Assembly: GCF_015291745.1 (NCBI RefSeq)
Contig: NZ_CP030059.1
Coordinates: forward strand, 6,289,501-6,353,500
DNA: 64,000 nt
Direction of reading: 5' to 3'
Source: Bradyrhizobium sp. CCBAU 53351
GTDB taxonomy: Bacteria; Pseudomonadota; Alphaproteobacteria; Rhizobiales; Xanthobacteraceae
In this document: one piece after another, positions 7,176 through 15,477 of the stretch
Numbering within the stretch: position 1 is the first letter of the stretch
How the letters are laid out: each line of letters starts with the position of its first letter
Notes under the pieces: model-generated
Told to the model about the DNA's origin: nothing
Seen by the model: the letters and a program-made list of their open reading frames with translations, nothing else
Databases searched by the model: none
Program-made: the position numbers and the translations under genes

Positions 7176-7928
7176 TCAGCCCATCTGCTCGTAGAATGCG
7201 AAGCCTTCCTCGACACCGCCAAAGAAGACGCCCTCGCCCTTGGACAGCACCAGCGCCTTGGTGCACATCAACCGGCACAGATCTTTCGAATGCGACGCGA
7301 GCAGCAGAATACGAGCGCGGCTGACGAACTGGTTCACGCGCTCGTGCGCCTTCTCCTGGAAGTGCGCGTCGCCGGCGCCAATGCCTTCGTCGATCAACAG
7401 AATGTCCGGATTCTGGGCGGTCGCAAGCGCGAACGAGAGCCGCGCCTGCATGCCTGCCGAGTAGATGCGCGTCGGCAACGACAAATAGACGCCGAGCTCG
7501 GTGAACTCCTCGATGTCGCGCACGAGGTCCTGATATTTGTCACTCGGCCAGTTGTAGAGATTCGCGATCAGCCTGATGTTCTCGTATCCGGTCGCGTCGG
7601 CATTGAGCGCGATGCTGCCGCTGAGCAGCGTGAACGCGCTTCCCTTCACGTCCACCGAACCGGTCGACGCCGGGTAGATTCCGGCAACCAGCCGCAGCAG
7701 GGTAGTCTTGCCTGCACCGTTGTGGCCGATCAGGCAGATGCGGTCGCCCTCTCCCAGGTCGAGCGACAGGTTCTTCAAGGCATGAATGACGATGATGCCG
7801 TTGGTGCGGCTTGCCGAGTCGGAGCCGACCCCGGCATTGCTGAACGACGGCAGGCGGATCAGGCGGAGCGCATGGCTGTCGTAGATCGGGATGCTGACGT
7901 TGACGTTCTTCAGACGAACATGAGCCAT
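7176..7928 (-). CDS. ABC transporter ATP-binding protein, polysaccharide/polyol-phosphate export type (Wzt/KpsT/TagH-like)
   Basis: 250 residues. Walker A is GHNGAGKTTLL (about 68-78), the signature region is the export-type YSAGMQARL instead of LSGGQ, Walker B is DILLIDEGIGAGD and the switch histidine is in LLLASHS. These features place it with ATPases of O-antigen, capsule and teichoic-acid exporters. The C-terminus stops at the nucleotide-binding domain, so there is no carbohydrate-binding extension of the Wzt O9a type. The paired permease lies 80 bp upstream. No glycosyltransferases or sugar-nucleotide genes are nearby, so the exported glycan cannot be inferred. Confidence 0.88.
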   Translation of the reverse strand: MAHVRLKNVNVSIPIYDSHALRLIRLPSFSNAGVGSDSASRTNGIIVIHALKNLSLDLGEGDRICLIGHNGAGKTTLLRLVAGIYPASTGSVDVKGSAFTLLSGSIALNADATGYENIRLIANLYNWPSDKYQDLVRDIEEFTELGVYLSLPTRIYSAGMQARLSFALATAQNPDILLIDEGIGAGDAHFQEKAHERVNQFVSRARILLLASHSKDLCRLMCTKALVLSKGEGVFFGGVEEGFAFYEQMG

Positions 7929-8008
7929 CGGTCAGCCGTTTCTCGAGGGAATCTCTTGGTTGAGCATGATCCGCTGGGAAGACCGATGTTCGATTTTTCG
8001 GGCATGCT

Positions 8009-8824
8009 CTAGACGCAGAACGCGAGTTGACCGCGCATCCGGCGGTACACCACGAAGGCGAGGCCATAGCCGGCGACGGTCACGCCGAGCACCGTCAGAT
8101 AATGCGCAAGCGGCGGGATCTCGCCGAGGAGAGGATTGCGTATGATCTCGATGAAATAGAACAGCACGTTGTATTCGACGAGAAACTGCCGGTTGCTGGC
8201 GATCTGCCGATAATTCCAGAATACCGGCGTCACGAAGAAAGCAAGCTGCATCAAATTGCGCACGATCAGCTCGACGTCGCGATACCGCGCGCAAATGAAG
8301 CCGAGCACCATCACGACCCAGAAACCATTGACGAACAGCAGGATGATGCCGGGGATCGCCAGCAGGCTCGTCCAGCTGAGCGGGACCAGCGCAAACACGA
8401 GGCCGAGCAGATAGATGATGGCGTGATGACCGAAGGTGATCATGATCTTGAAGACGGTCCGGCCGACATAGAGACCAAGACCGAGCGTGGAATTGCTGAG
8501 ATATCCGGCATTTCTGACGAAGACGCCGCCCCCTTCGATGACCAGCGCCGATATCGCTGACCACACGATGATTCCGACACCGACATAGGCGATGATGTCG
8601 GAGACGCTGCTGCCGAAGATGGCCGACGAGACGACGCTCAGGCCCAGCAGCATCACGAGAACGTTGAGGGTTTCCCACAGAGGGCCGATCCTCGAGCGCC
8701 GATACTGGCAAACCGTGTCGAGCCATGCCCAGCTCAGGGCATTGGACAACGTGTTCAAGCCACCCTGAATTGCCGAAGCCAGGGGGTGCGGTTCTGCGAT
8801 CGGCTTTACAAATGTTGAGGCCAA
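8009..8824 (-). CDS. ABC-2 type polysaccharide export permease (Wzm/KpsM/TagG-like)
   Basis: About 271 residues with six predicted membrane spans and the ABC-2 export pattern: RRSRIGPLWETLNVLVMLL near the N-terminus, then ARYRDVELIVRNLMQLAFF and TPVFWNY. The start is uncertain. I prefer TTG at 8824 because GGAG lies 5 bp upstream and it gives the normal family length; GTG codons in frame upstream and a more distant start near 8962 are possible but would add a hydrophilic extension. It pairs with the ATPase just downstream. The stretch 8825-9113 upstream shows no gene. Confidence 0.82.
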   Translation of the reverse strand: MASTFVKPIAEPHPLASAIQGGLNTLSNALSWAWLDTVCQYRRSRIGPLWETLNVLVMLLGLSVVSSAIFGSSVSDIIAYVGVGIIVWSAISALVIEGGGVFVRNAGYLSNSTLGLGLYVGRTVFKIMITFGHHAIIYLLGLVFALVPLSWTSLLAIPGIILLFVNGFWVVMVLGFICARYRDVELIVRNLMQLAFFVTPVFWNYRQIASNRQFLVEYNVLFYFIEIIRNPLLGEIPPLAHYLTVLGVTVAGYGLAFVVYRRMRGQLAFCV

Positions 8825-9113
8825 GACCACTCCAACTTCGTGCACGCTCCGCCTCGGGCGCCGCGCTCTGTCGCACCCAACGGGCAGACCGGACGCGACG
8901 TCCGCGCAAAAGAACCGGCAGGGCGCCCGCGAGATCATTCCGGTCGTCAGAGACTCGGTCAATCGCAGAATGATCTACCGGACCCTCGTGCACAGCGTCA
9001 CTGTCCAGCCAAAGGGACCCTGGAAGGGCTTCGAACTCCATGTGAAGGGGAGACTCGCCACGCTGATAGGCGGGAGGCCTCTCCGGAGGCCCACCATAAC
9101 AGTGGGAGATACG

Positions 9114-9190
9114 TGGTAGCGGGAGAGGGACTCGAACCCCCGACCCCAGGATTATGATTCCCGTGCTCTAACCAGCTGAGCTACCCCGCC
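9114..9190 (-). tRNA. tRNA-Met (anticodon CAT)
   Basis: A 77-nt cloverleaf read on the minus strand. The acceptor arm starts GGCGGGG, the D-loop has AGCTCAGCTGGTTAGAGC, the anticodon loop is ATCATAA giving CAT, the T-loop is TTCGAGT, and CCA is encoded. The G1-U72 pair and overall sequence resemble elongator tRNA-Met of alphaproteobacteria rather than the initiator; tRNA-Ile2 with lysidine also has CAT and is the main alternative. Confidence 0.93.
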
Positions 9191-9344
9191 ACAGGGTCGC
9201 GAACGGCTGCGACGGCCGATCTCGCGAACGCGCGGCATATAAAGAAGGGGGCGGCGGGAAGTCAAGCAAAGCGGCCGCCTTTTTCCGCCTTCGCCAAGGC
9301 TATCGTGGGGCAAGTGCCTTACGAATACGGCATCTTTTTCAATG

Positions 9345-9440
9345 AGTTCGTCATGGCCGGACTTGCCCCGACCACCCACGCCTCGATTTGCGGGCCCCAA
9401 GAACGCGGATGCCCGGGGACAACCCCGGGCATGACGATAT
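9345..9440. repeat. REP-like palindromic intergenic repeat
   Basis: The block begins CGTCATGGCCGG and ends with the perfect hairpin ATGCCCGGGG-ACAA-CCCCGGGCAT (9409-9432). This matches the style of the dispersed palindromes common between Bradyrhizobium genes. A related AATGCCCGGG hairpin follows flbD. Confidence 0.6.
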
Positions 9441-9455
9441 CCGGGACGGTACGGT

Positions 9456-9812
9456 CTATTTCGGCCTGACGTTGGGGTCGCCGCCGGGGCTGCCGGGGGG
9501 CGGGATGACCGGGGTGTTGCCGCTGCTGTCGGGCGCCGGGGCATGCATCTCTGGGTCGACGCCGGCGGGCGGGCAGAGCACACCGTCGGACTTGGCCAAT
9601 TTGTCGCCGAGCGGTTCCCGGGACTGGCCGGTGGTGGTGCCGTCCGATGAGCGGCCCGGCCGGTCCTGGGGGGCGCAGTTGGCGGCATGTTGCGGGGATG
9701 GCGGCGCAGTCGCTTGCGGCGGCGTCGCCGGGGCGGGCGGGGCCTGCGCGATCGCTCCGCCGGAAGCGGTGATCAGGAGGCCAGCCAGAATGATGTTTGA
9801 TGTCGTGCGCAT
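9456..9812 (-). CDS. Secreted proline-rich small protein, unknown function
   Basis: 118 residues from the ATG at 9812. A Sec signal peptide (MRTTSNIILAGLLITASGGA, cleavage after AIA) is followed by a low-complexity region rich in proline, alanine and glycine (APPAPATPPQ, VIPPPGSPGGDP). Two cysteines (NCAPQ and LCPPA) could form a disulfide. There is no clear ribosome-binding site; a GTG 42 bp upstream is an alternative start but lies before the signal. No domain is recognised. It follows pmtA on the same strand with a 46-bp gap. Confidence 0.55.
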   Translation of the reverse strand: MRTTSNIILAGLLITASGGAIAQAPPAPATPPQATAPPSPQHAANCAPQDRPGRSSDGTTTGQSREPLGDKLAKSDGVLCPPAGVDPEMHAPAPDSSGNTPVIPPPGSPGGDPNVRPK

Positions 9813-9858
9813 GGCAGGGAAACGCGGGCGCGATGCCCCCTGTTCCCGCGTCACATGA

Positions 9859-10497
9859 TCACGATTTGCGGTAGCGGATCAGCGAAAAGTGCCCCATCGG
9901 CGGCATCGGGCGGCGTTCGGCCAGCGTGATGCCGCCGTGCCTGGCCGCCCAGCCCTCGAGGCGGGCCCACGGGAATTCCGGGCGCCAGCCGAGGCGGCGG
10001 GCGATCGGCGCAAAGGCCAGCTCGAACAGCTTGCGCGGACCGCTCTCGGCGCCGATGTGGTTGACCAGGATCAGCTCGCCACCCGGCTTGAGCACGCGCA
10101 CGAACTCGTCGAGCGTGCCTTCGGGATCGGGCACGGCGGTGATGACATATTGCGCGACCACGGCGTCGAAGAAATCTGATGGGAAGGCGAGGTTCTTCGC
10201 ATCCATCACCGCGAGCACCTCGACATTGGAGAGCCGCAAGCTCCGCACGCGCGCCTGCGCCTTGCGCAGCATCGGCTCGGAAATGTCGACGCCGCAGATC
10301 TTCGTGGTGCGCGAATAGTCCGACAGCGACAGCCCGGTGCCGACGCCGACGTCGAGGATTCGGCCGCCGATGCGGTCGGCCTCTGCGATGGTCGACTGCC
10401 GTCCGGCGTCGAACACCTTGCCGAACACGAGATCATAGACCGGCGCCCAGCGGCCATAGGCCTTCTCGACCCCGGCCCGCGAGATGTCTGCTGCCAT
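9859..10497 (-). CDS. pmtA: Phosphatidylethanolamine N-methyltransferase
   Basis: 212 residues. It has the class I SAM-methyltransferase motif I ILDVGVGTGLSLSDY (about 48-62), motif II GVDISEPMLRKA and the later NHIGAE region. The sequence agrees with what I recall of the Rhodobacter/Bradyrhizobium PmtA family (KAYGRWAPVYDLVFGKVFD at the N-terminus, MPPMGHFSLIRY at the C-terminus). PmtA methylates phosphatidylethanolamine stepwise towards phosphatidylcholine on the inner membrane; in Bradyrhizobium the lipid is needed for normal symbiosis. The start at 10497 was chosen over an upstream in-frame ATG because of the AGGGG site. It sits between mnmA and the secreted protein gene, with a repeat-filled gap to mnmA. 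Confidence 0.87.
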   Translation of the reverse strand: MAADISRAGVEKAYGRWAPVYDLVFGKVFDAGRQSTIAEADRIGGRILDVGVGTGLSLSDYSRTTKICGVDISEPMLRKAQARVRSLRLSNVEVLAVMDAKNLAFPSDFFDAVVAQYVITAVPDPEGTLDEFVRVLKPGGELILVNHIGAESGPRKLFELAFAPIARRLGWRPEFPWARLEGWAARHGGITLAERRPMPPMGHFSLIRYRKS

Positions 10498-10565
10498 GCC
10501 CCTGCCCTGCCTGAACACTTCTATTCGGTAATGATCATTGGTGAGATCAGATCCAACTCCGTGCG

Positions 10566-10700
10566 CGGCCTAGAGCCTCTCCCGCTTGCGGGAGAGTCGG
10601 CGCGCAGCGCCGGGTGAGGGTTCTTTCCGCTCGCGATATATCGCTGGTGGAGAGAGCCCCCTCCCCTACCCTCCCCCGCAAGCGGGAGAGGGGGTGCACC
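10566..10700. repeat. Paired inverted intergenic repeat (REP-like)
   Basis: The palindrome CTCTCCCGC-TT-GCGGGAGAG (10577-10596) and a near copy CTCCCCCGC-AA-GCGGGAGAG (10671-10690) flank a stretch of about 75 bp; the flanks are also inverted copies (GGGTGAGGG against CCCTACCC). This is a mobile-repeat-like unit typical of Bradyrhizobium spacers. It could also end transcription of mnmA, although it has no T-run. Confidence 0.65.
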
Positions 10701-10737
10701 TCTTTCGCGGTAGCAGTTGGGGCCGATCTCGGCAAGA

Positions 10738-11919
10738 TTAGCCGCGAACCGCTTCGGCAAGCGGGCGCGCCGATGCAGCACCAACCTTCGCGGCGGCGCT
10801 CTGGATGAAGCCGCCGCCGAGCACGCGCGCCTGCCCGCTCGCTGCGTCGTAGAACACGCAGGCCTGGCCGGGCGAGACGCCCTCCTCGCCGGCGACGAGC
10901 TCGACCTCGTAATGGCCATTGCCGCCGCGCAGCCAGGCCGGCTGCGGCGAGCGGGTCGAGCGCACGCGCACAAACAGTTCGAGGCCGCCGCCGATGGCGC
11001 GGTCGAGGTCGCCGTCGCCGATCCAGTTGACGTCGCGAAGTGCGATGCGGTGCATCTTCAGCGCATCGCGCGGGCCGACGACGACGCGGCGGTGAGCCGC
11101 CTCCAGCCGCACCACATACAGCGGCGCGTGAGCTGCGATGCCGAGTCCGCGGCGCTGGCCGATCGTGAAATTGGCGATGCCGTTGTGCCGGCCGAGCACG
11201 CGGCCGTCGAGATCGACGATGTCGCCAGGGTCCATCGCGTTCGGCCGCAGACGCGTGATGATGTCGGTGTAGCGCCCGGTCGGCACGAAGCAGATGTCCT
11301 GGCTGTCGTGCTTGTCGGCGACGGACAGGCCAAAGCGCCGCGCGAGCTCGCGCGTCTCGGGCTTGGTCATGTCGCCGAGCGGGAAGCGCAAGAAGTCGAG
11401 CTGCTCTTGCGTCGTCGCGAACAGGAAATAGCTCTGGTCGCGGTCGGCGTCGGCCGCGCAGACCAGCGCGCGCGAGCCGTCCTCGCGGCGGCGCGAGGCG
11501 ACGTAATGGCCGGTGGCGAGCGCCTGCGCCCCGAGTTCGCGCGCGGTCTTCAGGAGGTCGCGGAACTTGACCGAGCGGTTGCACTCGATGCACGGCACCG
11601 GCGTTTCGCCGAGCGCGTAGCTATCGGCGAAATTGTCGATGACGGACTCGCGGAAGCGATCCTCGTAGTCGAGCACGTAATGGGGAATACCGAGCTTGGC
11701 CGCGACGTCGCGCGCGTCGTGGATGTCCTGGCCGGCGCAGCATGCGCCCTTGCGGTGCGTCGCCGCGCCGTGATCGTAGAGCTGCAGCGTGATGCCGACG
11801 ACGTCGTAGCCTTCCGCCTTCAACAGCGCAGCCGTCGTCGAGGAATCGACGCCGCCCGACATGGCAACGACGACCCTGGTGTCCTCAGGACGGCCTTCGA
11901 GATCCAGACTGTTGAGCAT
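10738..11919 (-). CDS. mnmA: tRNA-specific 2-thiouridylase MnmA
   Basis: 393 residues. The PP-loop SGGVDSS is at about 20-26, the catalytic cysteines lie in [13 protein letters not shown] and in SQDICFVP, and the tRNA-binding [12 protein letters not shown] segment is present. MnmA uses ATP and a relayed sulfur to make 2-thiouridine at position 34 of tRNAs for Lys, Glu and Gln. The start at ATG 11919 fits the family. The C-terminal tail ([18 protein letters not shown]) is slightly longer than in Escherichia coli. It is a single gene on the minus strand, upstream of pmtA. Confidence 0.95.
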   Translation of the reverse strand: MLNSLDLEGRPEDTRVVVAMSGGVDSSTTAALLKAEGYDVVGITLQLYDHGAATHRKGACCAGQDIHDARDVAAKLGIPHYVLDYEDRFRESVIDNFADSYALGETPVPCIECNRSVKFRDLLKTARELGAQALATGHYVASRRREDGSRALVCAADADRDQSYFLFATTQEQLDFLRFPLGDMTKPETRELARRFGLSVADKHDSQDICFVPTGRYTDIITRLRPNAMDPGDIVDLDGRVLGRHNGIANFTIGQRRGLGIAAHAPLYVVRLEAAHRRVVVGPRDALKMHRIALRDVNWIGDGDLDRAIGGGLELFVRVRSTRSPQPAWLRGGNGHYEVELVAGEEGVSPGQACVFYDAASGQARVLGGGFIQSAAAKVGAASARPLAEAVRG

Positions 11920-11991
11920 GGGCCTTCAAGGGTTGACGGCGGCGGGCGGCGACCCGCGATTTCTTGCTTCTCGCGGGACATTGGCGATCCC

Positions 11992-12009
11992 CGGGAACTT
12001 TAGTTCCCG
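11992..12009. other. Short perfect inverted repeat in the mnmA/fliK divergent region
   Basis: CGGGAAC-TTTA-GTTCCCG lies 73 bp upstream of the mnmA start. It has no T-run and could be an operator for mnmA or a chance dyad. The remaining gap 11920-12264 holds the fliK promoter and no gene that I can see. Confidence 0.35.
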
Positions 12010-12213
12010 AAAGGCACATCTGCCCGGTCGAACGCGGCTGAGAGTAACCTCTTTAATATAGGCGGCATTCCGGTGAAGCAATCACGGGGGTGGCCAGCTT
12101 AGGGCAATTCTTGCCGGGGAGGCAGAAATGACGGGGTCGCGGCGGGCCTGGCTGCGGCGTCCGAAAACAATTAAGTCACTGATTTTATTACATAAAATCA
12201 CGCATCACGATGC

Positions 12214-12229
12214 TGGCCCGCTCCTTGCT
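12214..12229 (+). promoter_or_regulatory. Sigma-54 promoter of fliK-flgD
   Basis: TGGCCCGCTCCTTGCT matches the -24/-12 consensus TGGCACG-N4-TTGCW at every fixed position except the fifth. The GG and GC doublets are 12 bp apart as required. It lies 36 bp upstream of the fliK GTG. FlbD, a sigma-54 activator, is encoded in this window, so FlbD control is the natural inference. Confidence 0.75.
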
Positions 12230-12264
12230 CCCCTGATGCCGAAGATGTTTCCAAGGGGTCGCCT

Positions 12265-13884
12265 GTGGTCGGTCGTACGTCAGAAGTCACGGCAAGCGTG
12301 CAAGTTTCGAGCACGCAGCAAAAGCCTGCCCGCTCGCAGAGCGCCAAAGAGGCGCCCGCGAACGACAGCTTCGGGTCGCTGGTCGACAGCAATGCCCAGG
12401 CGATCAGCACCAATGCGGCCTCGCAGGCTCAGGACAGCGCGCCGCGACGGAGCGATTCGTCCTCGTCCTCCCAGGACAAGGGCCCGCGCGACACCTCATC
12501 CACGGATCAATCCTCGCAGAGCAAGGCGAGCGACGACACCGACGTATCGGCCCCCGCCAGGGACGACAAAACGGGCGACGCCACCGCCGACCCGGCCAAG
12601 GACGCCGGCAAGGCCAAGGACAAGTCCGAGACATCCGACGCCAAATCGACTGACGCGTCCGAGGAGACCAAGGGCGACAAGGCCGAGGCCACCGACGGGC
12701 TCGCCGCCGCCGTGGATCCCGCGGCAATCGCACCGACCGATGCGGCGCAGGCCGCCGTGCCCGATCCCAACGCGATCGTGGTGGCCGCGCCTGTGGTCCC
12801 GACCGATCCGAACGCGGCTGCGACCCAGGCCGCCACCTCCTCGCCGCTGACGATCGCCGCCGCAGGCCTTGCCGCCAGCGCCTCGACCGCGGCGCAGATC
12901 GCGGGCACCAAGACCGACCCCGCAACGCCAGGCGACAAGAGCGCCAAGACCGCCAGCGCCAAGGTCGATGCCGACACGTCGGCGACGCTGGCCGACGCCG
13001 CGACCGGCGCAACCGACGAGGTCACCGCCGGCGCCAAGCCGACCAGTGGACTGGTCCCCGTCAATCCCGGCACGCCGAAGACCTCGTTCCAGGCCGTCGC
13101 CACCGCGCAAGGACAGTCCGACGTCTCCAATATCGGCCAGGACACCGGCAAGGCGAACGCCGCCCCGACGCAAGCACTGGGCATTGCGACCGCCAACGCC
13201 GCCGCGCATCCGCAAGGCCCCAAGCCGCAAGCGGATGACGCAGCGACCGAGACGAAGCCGGGCGCCGCGGACCGCAGCCCCGACGCGATTCCGGCGGCAC
13301 CGGCCGCCCAGGCCCATGCCAATGCGCAGGCCGCCTTCAACGCCACCGATGCGAGCGCGCAGGCCGCTTCCGCCGTGCAGGCGCCGCTGACCAACACGAC
13401 CTCGACCGCGTCCGCATCGACCGCGACACTGACCGCAACTGCGGCGACGGCCACGGCGGTGCCAATCAGCGGCGTGCCGGTCGAGATCGCGGCCGCGATC
13501 CGCTCCGGCAGGTCCCGCTTCGACATCAGCCTCGATCCGGCCGAGCTCGGCCGCATCGACGTGCGCATCCATGTCGACCGCGCCGGCAACGTCACCTCGC
13601 ATCTCACGGTGGAGAAGCCGGAGACACTGCAGATGCTGCGCCAGGACGCGCCGCAATTGCAGCGCGCGCTCGACGACGCCGGCCTCAAGACCGGCAGCAA
13701 CGGGCTGTCCTTCAGCCTGCGCGACCAGAATTCATCGGGCCAGAACTCCGGCCAGAACAACGACAATGGCGGCAATGCCCGCCGGCTGATCATCAGCGAG
13801 GACGACACTGTCGCTGCCGCACCCGTCGGGCGCGGCTATGGCCGCATGTACGGGCCGAGCAGCGGCGTCGATATCAGAGTGTAA
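12265..13884 (+). CDS. fliK: Flagellar hook-length control protein FliK
   Basis: 539 residues from a GTG start with AAGGGG 8 bp upstream. Residues 1 to about 400 are low-complexity, rich in alanine, threonine, aspartate and proline, as in other FliK rulers. The C-terminal hook domain runs from about 410: SRFDISLDPAELGRIDVRIH then LTVEKPETLQMLRQDAPQLQ and LSFSLRDQNSSGQ. FliK is secreted during hook growth and switches the export gate to filament substrates when the hook is full length. flgD follows 12 bp downstream. A sigma-54 promoter precedes it, as expected for a middle or late flagellar gene. Confidence 0.9.
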   Translation: MVGRTSEVTASVQVSSTQQKPARSQSAKEAPANDSFGSLVDSNAQAISTNAASQAQDSAPRRSDSSSSSQDKGPRDTSSTDQSSQSKASDDTDVSAPARDDKTGDATADPAKDAGKAKDKSETSDAKSTDASEETKGDKAEATDGLAAAVDPAAIAPTDAAQAAVPDPNAIVVAAPVVPTDPNAAATQAATSSPLTIAAAGLAASASTAAQIAGTKTDPATPGDKSAKTASAKVDADTSATLADAATGATDEVTAGAKPTSGLVPVNPGTPKTSFQAVATAQGQSDVSNIGQDTGKANAAPTQALGIATANAAAHPQGPKPQADDAATETKPGAADRSPDAIPAAPAAQAHANAQAAFNATDASAQAASAVQAPLTNTTSTASASTATLTATAATATAVPISGVPVEIAAAIRSGRSRFDISLDPAELGRIDVRIHVDRAGNVTSHLTVEKPETLQMLRQDAPQLQRALDDAGLKTGSNGLSFSLRDQNSSGQNSGQNNDNGGNARRLIISEDDTVAAAPVGRGYGRMYGPSSGVDIRV

Positions 13885-13896
13885 GGAGTATTCGAC

Positions 13897-14604
13897 ATGA
13901 CAACCACGACTGGCGCTACTGCCCCTGCTGTCGTCTCCGGGACGACGGACCTGCCGAAATCCTCCTCGTCGAACTCCTTGAGCTCGACCACGGGATCGAC
14001 GCTCGCCGGCAACTTCCAGACCTTCCTGACGCTGCTGACCACGCAACTGCAGAACCAGAACCCGCTGGATCCGCTCGACACCAACCAGTTCACCCAGCAG
14101 CTGGTGCAGTTCGCCGGCGTCGAGCAGCAGCTCAAGACCAATGATGCGCTGTCCCAGCTCGTCACCCTGCAGCAGACCACGCAGGCGACCCAGGCGCTGG
14201 GCTTCGTCGGCAAGACCGCCCTGGTCGACGGTTCGACCGCGACCATGAAGAGCTCGTCGGCCACCTGGCATCTCAACGTGCCCACGGATTCTACCGTCGA
14301 CATTACCGTCGCCAATGCCAGCGGCCAGACCGTGTTCACCGGCAAATATACCGCCGCCGCCGGCACCGACATCCCCTTCACCTGGAACGGCCAGGGCAAT
14401 GACGGCACCCAATGGCCCGACGGCAAGTACACGATCACGGCCACGGGCAAGGACGTCGCGAACAACAATGTCGGCATCGCCGCGCAGGTGCAGGGCACCG
14501 TGTCGTCCGTCGACCTGACCCAGTCGCCGCCGCTGCTCACCATCGACGGCGCCAGCTACACGCTGAGCCAGGTCAAGAGCATCATCGCGACGAGCAGCAA
14601 TTAG
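13897..14604 (+). CDS. flgD: Flagellar hook capping protein FlgD
   Basis: 235 residues. The N-terminal motif FLTLLTTQLQNQNPLDPLDT followed by NQFTQQLVQFAGVEQQL is the hallmark of FlgD. A FlgD Ig-like region (about 120-200, FTWNGQGNDGTQWPDGKYTI) and a tudor-like C-terminus follow. FlgD caps the growing hook and is later replaced. It is the second gene of the fliK operon (ATG with AAGGAG upstream). Confidence 0.95.
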   Translation: MTTTTGATAPAVVSGTTDLPKSSSSNSLSSTTGSTLAGNFQTFLTLLTTQLQNQNPLDPLDTNQFTQQLVQFAGVEQQLKTNDALSQLVTLQQTTQATQALGFVGKTALVDGSTATMKSSSATWHLNVPTDSTVDITVANASGQTVFTGKYTAAAGTDIPFTWNGQGNDGTQWPDGKYTITATGKDVANNNVGIAAQVQGTVSSVDLTQSPPLLTIDGASYTLSQVKSIIATSSN

Positions 14605-15007
14605 GCTCGGGCACGAGCCACATAGTCGGTGCCATCCCCGCCTCGTGCACAATTGCGCACCGGCGCGGGGATCCATAACCCCGGGGAGGAATTTGGCGAA
14701 GACTCGTAGCTAGGAAATTTTTCTTGGTGCTGCCACGCGCGACCCATCGAGAGATCACGCGGTATGAGTTCTCCTGCTTTCGCAGGGACGACGGCTGAGA
14801 GAGCCCCTTGAGGGCCTCATTCGTTAGTAAAGTATTTAAGAAGACCCCTCGACCGGCCCGGATGTCACCCGATCCGCCGGCCGACATGGCGTCGTTTCAG
14901 CATTTTCAACGAGAATTGTATTGAAGCCTTAGGCTTAGCGGATTTTTAAGCCGCCGGGCGTAGGGTTACGGATGTGAGTTCAGTGGTTGAGAGTTTGTGA
15001 GTACGCC
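14605..15007. other. Gene-free spacer with hairpin and repeat-like sequence between flgD and sciP
   Basis: Just after flgD an inverted repeat (ATCCCCGC at 14634-14641, GCGGGGAT at 14665-14672) may end the fliK operon, though no T-run follows. Further on, CTGCTTTCGCAGGGACGACG (about 14774-14793) resembles a dispersed Bradyrhizobium spacer repeat. The last 150 bp are AT-richer and presumably hold the sciP promoter. No coding frame is convincing. Confidence 0.4.
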
Positions 15008-15283
15008 ATGACAGAACCCCATCGCCCGAGGGTAAAATACGTCATCGGGCCGGACGGCAGTCCGTTGACGATCGCGGACCTGCCTGCACCCGGCACCAAA
15101 CGCTGGGTCATCCGCCGCAAGGCCGAAGTTGTCGCCGCTGTCCGTGGTGGACTTCTCTCGCTCGAGGAGGCCTGCAGCCGTTATACCCTGACGGTCGACG
15201 AATTCCTCTCCTGGCAGTTTTCCATCGACCAGCATGGTCTGGCGGGTCTTCGAACCACCCGTATCCAGCAATATCGCCAGTAA
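15008..15283 (+). CDS. sciP: CtrA inhibitor SciP (DUF1153 family)
   Basis: 91 residues with the DUF1153/SciP signature: PRVKYVIGPDGSPLTIADLP, then RWVIRRKAEVVAAVRGGLLS and a helix-turn-helix LEEACSRYTLTVDEFLSW. In Caulobacter SciP binds CtrA and blocks CtrA-dependent transcription in early cell-cycle stages. The start at 15008 (MTEPHRPRV) is preferred over an ATG 21 bp upstream because it gives the conserved N-terminus. Its place directly upstream of the fliF operon, whose leader carries CtrA-like sites, suggests a local regulatory link. A strong terminator closes the gene. Confidence 0.9.
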   Translation: MTEPHRPRVKYVIGPDGSPLTIADLPAPGTKRWVIRRKAEVVAAVRGGLLSLEEACSRYTLTVDEFLSWQFSIDQHGLAGLRTTRIQQYRQ

Positions 15284-15312
15284 GGCGATCCGGAAAACTG
15301 CGGCTTTTGACG

Positions 15313-15346
15313 AAAATCGGCCTCGCCCTGCGAGGCCGATTTTTTT
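15313..15346 (+). terminator. Strong rho-independent terminator after sciP
   Basis: AAAATCGGCCTCG pairs with CGAGGCCGATTTT across a CCCTG loop, followed by further T residues. It separates sciP from the fliF operon. Confidence 0.92.
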
Positions 15347-15382
15347 CATATTTGGTCTTTGGCGCTACTTTTGTCCGACCTC

Positions 15383-15400
15383 TTAACCTTCGTTAACCAT
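15383..15400 (+). promoter_or_regulatory. CtrA-like binding sites upstream of fliF
   Basis: TTAACC (15383) and TTAACCAT (15393-15400) form a direct repeat spaced 10 bp apart. TTAA-N6-TTAA is one base short of the usual TTAA-N7-TTAA, but TTAACCAT is a known CtrA half-site form. The site is 78 bp upstream of the fliF start. A weak sigma-54-like element (TGGCGC-N5-TTGT) lies at 15360-15374. Confidence 0.55.
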
Positions 15401-15477
15401 ATCGAAACCATCCCCTAGGCAATAATTGCCCAGTCGGCCTTTCCGGTGAAAGCGGCCGAATCTGTTGGGGCGGTTGC

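Noticed and set aside
8811..8824. TTACAAATGTTG near the exporter permease start, similar to the phosphodiester operator
   Set aside because: It occurs once, lacks the partner site 20 bp away and lies at or inside a coding start in an unrelated region.
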